From the NCBI GenBank assembly GCA_016748015.1, contig JAAOMT010000255.1, positions 1-12,511 on the forward strand: DNA of 12,511 nt, read 5' to 3'. How positions within the stretch are numbered: the first letter of the stretch is position 1; every line of letters begins with the position of its first letter. The position numbers were made by a program, and so were the translations under genes. Below are positions 7,257 to 12,511 of this stretch, one piece after another. This DNA is from Geosiphon pyriformis (Eukaryota > Glomeromycota > Glomeromycetes > Archaeosporales > Geosiphonaceae). The notes below the pieces were generated by a model that searched no databases, was not told the origin of the DNA, and was given only the letters and a program-made list of their open reading frames with translations.

Positions 7257-7505
7257 CCATACCACCCCCCCCCTATCCTGTGCCACGACAATGGTCTGTT
7301 ATTGCCAATACCTATCTTTGCTTGGGTCCTCATAATGATCGCCGCTAGGTACTTTGATTTGGCTATTGACCTTAATTTAGGTCTAGGAGGGCATCAGTAT
7401 TGGATCCCTGTAGCCGTCTTATGGATGGGTACTATAAGTGGGGGACCCTTATACTATTTTGTTTTTCAAAACCAAAACCAAACCAAAACCCTTTATGAGA
7501 AATAG
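7257..7505 (+). CDS. Putative two-helix membrane protein fragment
   Basis: Open from the stop at 7254-7256 to the TAG at 7503-7505. A TTG at 7302 gives 67 residues; the upstream part crosses a C9 tract (7265-7273). Composition is ordinary. Two hydrophobic segments are visible: PIFAWVLIMIAA (about residues 4-15) and YWIPVAVLWMG through PLYYFVF (about 33-55). A polar tail of QN repeats ends in LYEK. The G-x-I-S...LYYF and final L-x-E-K recall the C-terminus of cytochrome b, but the distances between motifs differ and I do not name it. Confidence 0.3.
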   Translation, partial: PYHPPPILCHDNGLLLPIPIFAWVLIMIAARYFDLAIDLNLGLGGHQYWIPVAVLWMGTISGGPLYYFVFQNQNQTKTLYEK

Positions 7506-8324
7506 CGGTCATAGGAGGGCCATGAGGGCTATTATGTTGTAAGCAGGTCGGATGGGGACTCAGAATCCTTGGTTACTTGGTGGTTGGATTTGGTTTGGGT
7601 GGATATGGGTATTTTTGGCGCACATCTAGTAGGAGTTTGTAGGTGACAGCTTTGTATCCTGAGATGGAGATAGCCGCTCTATGTGGTTTGGTAAGTATTT
7701 GATTTGGTTTACTTATGGGTGGCTTTGGGATATTCAAGTCCAAGACGTTGTGTAGATTTAAGGTAGACCCCCATATCAACCATGACACACCCCTGATTTG
7801 GTTTTACCTATCTAACGCTCCCTTTGCCCATTTAGGCGCTGTGGACGATTACTTGGGAGGGCTCCTTACACTATAGGTATTTTGTTTTAGCTTTAAGGTT
7901 CCTTATGGATACATATGGGGAGATTGTAGGCAATAGACAAGATACCCTAACCACCATAGCAAAGGTACCTTGGTTTTGGATTTTGGGGATAAAGCTGTTT
8001 GGAGTATTTTCAGTAAGCACATCCACTCATTCTTGTATCTCTGTAGTCAAGTATCCCCAGAGGGCGTAATACAACTGGTATTTGCAGGAGTGTAAAGGGA
8101 TAATACTTTAGTATACTTCCAATTATTGGATAAGTTTGGTATGGAGATATGGTATTTAGGGCTTATTAATGGGATAGGTATTGTGGACTTGGACCCCCAC
8201 CCCCTGGGATCCTTATACACTTGGCTTGTTGGTAATATGGCTACTGGGTAGTCATGGTCACCTTATGGATTCCGAATCCCTCTGGAGACTATTGCGTATT
8301 CCTGTTGGTCCCCAAACCCCCCCA
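7506..8324. other. Mixed-composition stretch with no supported gene
   Basis: Frames are short and contradictory (7573-7788 on minus, 8181-8390 on plus into a poly-C tract). A small hairpin ATACT-TT-AGTAT lies at 8103-8114. 7800-8170 is fairly balanced in composition, like the two putative RNA regions, but I see no RNA motif. Confidence 0.35.
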
Positions 8325-8337
8325 CCCCCCCCCCCCC
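8325..8337. repeat. C13 tract, longest homopolymer
   Basis: The longest run in the circle, preceded at 8317-8323 by C7. It marks the start of the GC-hairpin cluster. The length of such runs is unreliable in most sequencing data. Confidence 0.6.
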
Positions 8338-8351
8338 AGATCCTCGGACTC

Positions 8352-8372
8352 GTAGGCCGGAGGCCCTACGCT
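8352..8372. repeat. Third copy of the GGCC-GGA-GGCC hairpin block
   Basis: 8355-8372 repeats 424-441 exactly for 18 bases. With flanks, GTAGG...CCTAC pairs outside the GGCC-GGA-GGCC core with one bulged C. A GCACGTGC palindrome (8379-8386) and a GCTCCTCCCC...GGGCAGGG...GAGAGGGG block follow, as at 11907-11954. Confidence 0.75.
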
Positions 8373-8399
8373 ACCCCAGCACGTGCGTGAGGTGCTCCT

Positions 8400-9010
8400 C
8401 CCCTCCGCGGGGCAGGGTGGAGAGGGGCCTCCGCCCCCCCCCCAGCCGTATGCGGGGGGCTTATATAGGTGCCATCCATAGCACAGGGCCCATGATCAGA
8501 CTTTGGCCCCTGCTGAGGGGGGCTTCGCCCCCCCCCCACGTGTGGGGGGCTCCGCCCCCACCGGGTGGAGTGTTTCTCCCCTCCGGGCGGGGGGGTGCTC
8601 CTCCCACCCCCAATAGGTGGGCTCCGCCTCCGTGGGCAGTACTCCCCACTCGGAGTGCTATACTCTCCCAGGGGGGGAGTGCTCTACACACTGGGGGCTC
8701 CGCCCCCCCCCACTCCCCGCACTTGTGCTTTGGGGGCTCCGACGTAGTGGGGGGGCTCCGCCCCCCTCACACGGCCTATGGCCGGGGTGGACTCCGACCC
8801 CCCCCCCCGACGGAGGCGGGGGTGCTCACGGGCGGCTTCTTTTATCCGGGTTTGTTGGGGACTCGGGCTATAGAGGGGTCCTTGGCAGAGGGGGCGTTGG
8901 GTCCTATACGGGCGGTGTGTGCTCTCCACTAGGGGGGGCCTACGGGGGGGAGGGGTCCTTTTTCTGCAGAGGGGAGGGGGGGGGCTCCACCCCCTACACA
9001 GCTGAGGCAC
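8400..9010. repeat. GC-rich hairpin cluster
   Basis: Perfect hairpins of the form G(5-6)C-TCC or TTC-GC(5-6) lie at 8517-8533, 8545-8559, 8693-8707 and 8750-8766. Relatives occur at 8424-8437 (CTCC loop) and 8980-8994 (degenerate). CACT-CGG-AGTG lies at 8647-8657. The open frames across this block (8387-8932, 8617-9150, 8684-9037 minus and others) are Gly/Pro/Arg-rich in every frame, as such repeats dictate, and I do not treat them as genes. Similar short GC palindromes litter the intergenic DNA of many algal and fungal organelle genomes. Confidence 0.8.
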
Positions 9011-9452
9011 TCCGGGCCCTCTTGCGCTCCCTGCCACTCCGTAAGGGGCGAGTGAGGGGCTACATTGGTGGTATTGGTTGTGGGATTGGTGGGTTTGTGG
9101 TATCTGGGGCTATAGAGGGTAGTAGTCGGCTAGGCTTGTGTGGCTTATAGGGCAGTAGTGTTGGTGGTATCTAGAGGCAGTATTTTGGCTTCTAGGTGGT
9201 ATTGATCCCTATCGGGGTAGTATAGAGGATTGGTGGGGTACTGGGGCTACATTGGAGAGTATATGGGTCTAGGGGTAGTCTATGGGGTAGTAGTCTTAAT
9301 GGGCGAGAGGGGCTACATTGGTGGGTATAGGCTACATTGGGTAGTATGGGGTATTGGTGTATATGGGTAGTATGGGTGTATCTTATTGGTTGTTATTGGG
9401 GGGATTTGTGGTATTGGTGTGTGGGTGGGGGTATAGGGTAGTCCCTCTTTGT

Positions 9453-9476
9453 GGGTATGGGTGTGGATGGGTAGGG
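9453..9476 (+). other. Potential G-quadruplex
   Basis: Four GGG tracts at 9453-9455, 9459-9461, 9469-9471 and 9474-9476 with loops of 3, 7 and 2 bases satisfy the usual G3-N1-7 rule. Many similar combinations exist in the G-rich arc; this is a clear example. Confidence 0.5.
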
Positions 9477-9544
9477 TAGTATGGGGAATATGGTAGGGAT
9501 TTTGTATGATAGGGATCTAGTGGTGGGATGGGGCATATGGTTGG

Positions 9545-9558
9545 AGTACCTGGGTACT
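9545..9558. repeat. Palindrome AGTACC-TG-GGTACT
   Basis: Perfect six-pair inverted repeat, first clear member of the AGTACC/AGGACC family in the G-rich arc. Confidence 0.8.
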
Positions 9559-9873
9559 ACTCATGGGTAATTGTGGTGGAGTGTCATATGGGGATATGGG
9601 TATGGGAGATAGGGTCTAGGAGGGGTCCTCTGGGACGTAGAGTCTGGGGCATATGGGGTATAGTGGATGGGTATGGGCTCTGGGGATATGGTAGAGAGTA
9701 CTGGGTATATGGGGGATCTAGTGGATAAGTGATATGGTGGTTGGGCATGAGAGGCCTATGGCACTGGTGTGGGTACTGGGTAGTACAGGTGGTCTGTGAG
9801 AGGGAACTGGTCATATGGGACGTAGTACCTGTTGGTCCAGGATGGGTATAGTAGAGGACCTAAGGGTATATGG

Positions 9874-9890
9874 TAGGACCTATGGTCCTA
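9874..9890. repeat. Palindrome TAGGACC-TAT-GGTCCTA
   Basis: Perfect seven-pair stem with a TAT loop. Near copies with one stem change lie at 9919-9936, 10563-10578 and 10693-10708. Confidence 0.8.
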
Positions 9891-10009
9891 TAGGGTTGTG
9901 GTGTATGGGTATAATGGGATAGAGTACCTACGGTCCTATGGTGGATGGTGGGTATATGGTGTAGGTTCTAGAGGGTATGGGTACTAGGTCTAATGGGGGA
10001 TTGATAGGG

Positions 10010-10024
10010 AGTACAAAGGGTACT
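10010..10024. repeat. Palindrome AGTAC-AAAGG-GTACT
   Basis: Perfect five-pair stem. A related unit, AGTAC-CTTT-GTACT, lies at 10627-10640. Confidence 0.7.
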
Positions 10025-10346
10025 CTTGGGTAGAATGGGATGGAGGTCGATGGTGTAGTACATATGGTACCAAGGGTGGGATATTGTAGTACCTATTGGA
10101 CTCATGGGTAGTAGTGGGGATGGAGTATAATGGAGTACTAAGGTCCTCAGGTGGTAGAGGATATGGGTATTCGAGAGTGCCTATGGTGACTAGAGAATGG
10201 TGGTCTAGGGTATGATGGGTAGGGGGATTTATGGGAGATAGGTATTGGGGATATGGTTGGGATAGGGGATCTAGGTAATATGGGGCATAGGGTATGATGG
10301 GGAATCGGTACTAGGGATATAGGTCATGGTGGTATAGGGTATCTGG

Positions 10347-10362
10347 AGTACCTCTAGGTACT
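10347..10362. repeat. Palindrome AGTACCT-CT-AGGTACT
   Basis: Perfect seven-pair inverted repeat with a two-base centre. Confidence 0.8.
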
Positions 10363-10473
10363 ATGGGATCTGGTATGTATCGGGATAGTACATATGGCAC
10401 TAGAGGTTGTGGTATGGGAGATAGTACAAAGGGTCCTCAGGTCATAGGGGATCTGGTCATATAGGGTCTTGAG

Positions 10474-10487
10474 TAGTACCGGTACTA
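10474..10487. repeat. Palindrome TAGTACC-GGTACTA
   Basis: Fourteen-base perfect palindrome without spacer. A further member, AGTACC-AG-GGTACT, is at 10787-10800. Confidence 0.8.
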
Positions 10488-10908
10488 GAGGTATTGGGTA
10501 TAGGTAGGTATGGTGGGTAGTAGGATATAGGGTATGGAGATGGGGGATAATGGGTATTCTAGAGGACCTATGGTACTCATGGGGGGACATATGGGTATGG
10601 GGAAGATGGGTAGTCTAGAGTCTGATAGTACCTTTGTACTGGGTAAGAGGGTACTAATTGGGCATATGGGATGGTGGAGTACCTCTGGTATATGGAGTAC
10701 CTATGGTCCTATGGGATCTTGGGATCTGGGGGGATGGGGTATAATGGGAAGATAGATATGAGTAGGATGGGTCATAGGGATATGATAGTACCAGGGTACT
10801 CATAGTGGAGATAGGTACTCAGGGTGGTATTGGGTAGTAGGGAATCTAGGGTATTGGGTATGGTGGGATATTGGGGATTGGGTATGGGATCTTGGTTGGG
10901 TATCTGGG

Positions 10909-10981
10909 AGGACCTGGGGTCCTAGGGTTGGGGTCATGGAGATGGTGGAATATGGGGATCTGGTGGAGTGCCTATTGCACT
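10909..10981. repeat. Two more short palindromes
   Basis: AGGACC-TGG-GGTCCT at 10909-10923 and AGTGC-CTATT-GCACT at 10967-10981, both perfect. GCC-TAT-GGC occurs at 9754-9762 and 11229-11237, each within GAGGCCTATGGCACTG, which shows shared ancestry beyond the stem. Confidence 0.75.
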
Positions 10982-11356
10982 GGTGGTAGGGGATAGAGGG
11001 TAGAATGGGTTGTGGTATGGGAGATGGGTGTGATGGTACATAGGGGAATATGTGGAATGGTGGTAATGGGTATTAGGTCTATGGGATATGGTGGGTATGG
11101 GTATAATTGTAATATGGTACTCAGGTTGGTATTGGGTAATGGGACATATGGTAATAGTTGGTCAGATGTGGTAGGTCATATGGGGTGGTATTGGGGCTAC
11201 GGGTCAGATAGGGTCTGGGATGGTGGAGGCCTATGGCACTGAGGGGTATTCTAGGGCAGGATAGGCATTTTGCCTAGGGGTTGGGTAGAAAGGGTCTGAT
11301 TGGATAGTACCTGTTGGTCCTAGAGAGTAGGTAAAATGGGTATTGTGGGTGGGATA

Positions 11357-11369
11357 GGGCCTGCGGCCC
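11357..11369. repeat. Hairpin GGGCC-TGC-GGCCC
   Basis: Perfect five-pair stem, an outlying member of the GC-hairpin type inside the C-poor arc. CCTGCGGCCCG also occurs near 3315-3325. Confidence 0.7.
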
Positions 11370-11906
11370 GGTGATGGCTATGGGGCATATGGGGTAGTAC
11401 TGTTGGTCCTAGATGGAGTGGTATATAGGGAATCAGGGTAATGAGACATCTAGTATGAGGTAGGATTGATCATAGGGGATAGTGGTAAAAGGGGTCAGAT
11501 ATGGTATTGGTTTGTATAGGGCCTTGGGCACTAGTGGAGATAGGCTATGGGATGGTGTGTATTCTGGGTACTCATAAGGGATATGGGGTATGGAGGATCC
11601 TATTTGGTAGTGCCTATGGCCTATGGGTGTGGTAGGATGGGTAATGGGTCATGGGTAGAGTAGGGAATCTGGGTAGTATTTGGTGTTTGGTATATCGGGT
11701 AGTCTTAATGGGGCGTGGGTTATAGGTACTTCTAGGGTAGTATTTGGGGTATTGGGTTGTTTGGCTGTTTGGTGTGGTATTTGTGGGTAGAGGGACTTGT
11801 GTGGGTAGGGGCTAGGGTGGTTGGGAATAGAGGGTAAGATAGGGGTTGTTTGGTTTGTATGGTGGCTTGTGTGGGCGAGTGGGGACTCCTACCACCTACA
11901 CAGTAC

Positions 11907-11918
11907 GGGCACGTGCCC
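11907..11918. repeat. Palindrome GGGCACGTGCCC at the circle junction
   Basis: Twelve-base perfect palindrome followed by GCTCCTCCCC, GGGCAGGG and a GAGAG block that runs into base 1 of the unit. The same order (GCACGTGC, GCTCCTCCCC, GGGCAGGG, GAGAGGGG) is found at 8379-8427, so a module of about 45-50 bases is duplicated at the two ends of the G-rich arc. Confidence 0.75.
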
Positions 11919-11926
11919 TACCGCTC

Positions 11927-12511
11927 CTCCCCAGGGCAGGGGGGAGAGAGGGGGCTTGTGTGGTTGGGGCAGTATGGGTAGGTATGGTGGGCAGTAGTGT
12001 TGGGTACTAGTGCTGCGGATGGTGGGTTGTTTGTGGGGTAGTATTGGGGCTTGTGTGCTTTGGTAGTATGGGGCATAGAGGTTGGAATCTGGGTAGTCTG
12101 GGCTTGTTGTTGTGTGTGGGCCTTTGGCTACATCTGGGGCTTCGGGTGGGCATCTATAGGGCTACATTGGGGTATCTAGAGGGTAGGATTGGTGGTTGTG
12201 TGTTGTTTGGGTGGTGGGTGGTGTTTGGGTAGTCTTTGGGGGTAATATCTGGGTGGGATTGGTGGTTGGGGCGATACGGGTGCTTGTGGTAGTCTGTATG
12301 CTGGGGCGAAGGCTGGGGGTGCTCCCCCCACCAATGTTACACAGCTTCGGGCCGGAGGCCCTACGCTCCCCTAGTGCAGGAGGCCGGAGGCCACTCCCCT
12401 CCCACTCGTTATCGGGGACCTCCGGGGGGCGATGCCCCTCCGTGCAACCCCACTCCCCAAGGCGTAACAGATAGGGAGTGCACTGGGGGGAGGGTGGGTC
12501 GACCCCCCCCC
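11927..12511. repeat. Terminal direct repeat, right copy (circle overlap)
   Basis: Exact second copy of 1-585. It follows directly on the GGGCACGTGCCC palindrome at 11907-11918, so in the circle that palindrome lies just upstream of base 1. Annotation of 1-585 applies here unchanged. Confidence 0.95.

Larger units (their letters stand above)
577..8808. repeat. Set of about 20 poly-C tracts, all on the plus strand
   Basis: Runs of at least eight C lie at 577-585, 664-671, 691-699, 821-830, 2345-2354, 2393-2402, 2593-2602, 2607-2617, 4296-4306, 5663-5673, 5828-5837, 6215-6222, 6600-6609, 7244-7253, 7265-7273, 8325-8337, 8434-8443, 8528-8537, 8703-8711 and 8798-8808. I find only one comparable G-run (8976-8984). 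Of the twelve between 821 and 7273, nine are preceded by A and eleven are followed by T, so the element reads A-C(8-11)-T. None occurs in 1-576 or 8809-11926. Confidence 0.8.
9030..11880. other. Long G-rich, C-poor non-coding arc
   Basis: About 2.9 kb in which the plus strand is made of GGGTAT, ATGGGG, TAGAGG and similar words, with C only a few per cent. No open frame is believable: the longest are Met/Gly/Trp/Tyr-rich plus-strand frames and Pro/His/Thr/Ser-rich minus-strand shadows. The repeats are not tandem, since no fixed period is visible. The C residues concentrate in short palindromes. Confidence 0.65.

Noticed and set aside
8387-9150. Long overlapping open frames (181 and 177 codons plus, 117 minus)
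   Set aside because: All frames are Gly/Pro/Arg/Ser-rich because the DNA is runs of G and C in hairpins. Open on several frames and both strands at once; no hydrophobic core or motif.
9528-11242. Met/Gly/Trp/Tyr-rich plus frames and His/Pro/Thr-rich minus frames
   Set aside because: They follow directly from repeated ATGGGG and GGGTAT words; no start signal, no domain.
1-12511. Extrachromosomal rDNA circle, as in Euglena or Naegleria
   Set aside because: Nuclear rRNA is highly conserved and its universal blocks would be obvious; none is present on either strand.
1-12511. Kinetoplast maxicircle with pan-edited cryptogenes
   Set aside because: The G-rich arc recalls cryptogenes, but it is not purine-only, overall composition is far from AT-rich, and neither 12S nor 9S rRNA nor any unedited gene is recognisable.
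1-12511. CRISPR array, insertion sequence, prophage or plasmid genes
   Set aside because: No regularly spaced repeats, no transposase or integrase motifs, no replication protein and no bacterial ribosome-binding pattern.

Overview
The window is one complete circular molecule read slightly more than once around. Bases 1-585 are repeated exactly at 11927-12511, so the unit is an 11,926 bp circle. No bacterial, phage or plasmid gene is recognisable. The longest open frames are under 190 codons and are crossed by frequent stops. There is no clear operon, Shine-Dalgarno pattern, CRISPR array, transposase, or intact tRNA or rRNA. The small circular size, short GC-rich hairpins, poly-C tracts, strong plus-strand G+T bias and scattered hydrophobic open frames best suit an organelle-type replicon, probably mitochondrial, of a highly divergent eukaryote. 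That assignment is inference, and I could not assign a taxon or a genetic code.

Layout. 1-405 is G/T-rich and C-poor and is continuous around the circle with 9030-11880. 405-750 is a GC-rich block with fold-backs, C-runs and a terminator-like hairpin, and is the best candidate control region. 750-1030 carries short GGTCCCCATT repeats. 1030-2344 has balanced composition; it holds one convincing-looking small ORF (1148-1429) and then a stretch with no credible ORF that could hold divergent or fragmented rRNA. 2345-2402 has paired C10 tracts. 2455-4295 is G/T-rich with overlapping hydrophobic open frames. 4296-5837 is bounded by C10-C11 tracts; it starts with a C-rich segment open on both strands and continues as a second balanced, ORF-poor stretch. 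5838-8324 contains several short membrane-type open frames (5873-6178, 6553-6915, 6911-7159, 7257-7505). 8325-9010 is a dense cluster of GC hairpins. 9030-11880 is 2.9 kb of G-rich DNA whose few C residues are concentrated in very short palindromes. 11880-11926 is a second copy of a CACGTG/GC module joining back to base 1.

How the parts might work together can only be guessed. The 8325-to-750 arc (through the junction) looks like a non-coding control and repeat region, and the 1030-8324 arc looks like the gene-bearing part. In the gene-bearing part, A-C(8-11)-T tracts mark compositional boundaries. Faint resemblances to mitochondrial membrane proteins and to rRNA core motifs are recorded as weak hypotheses, not identifications.
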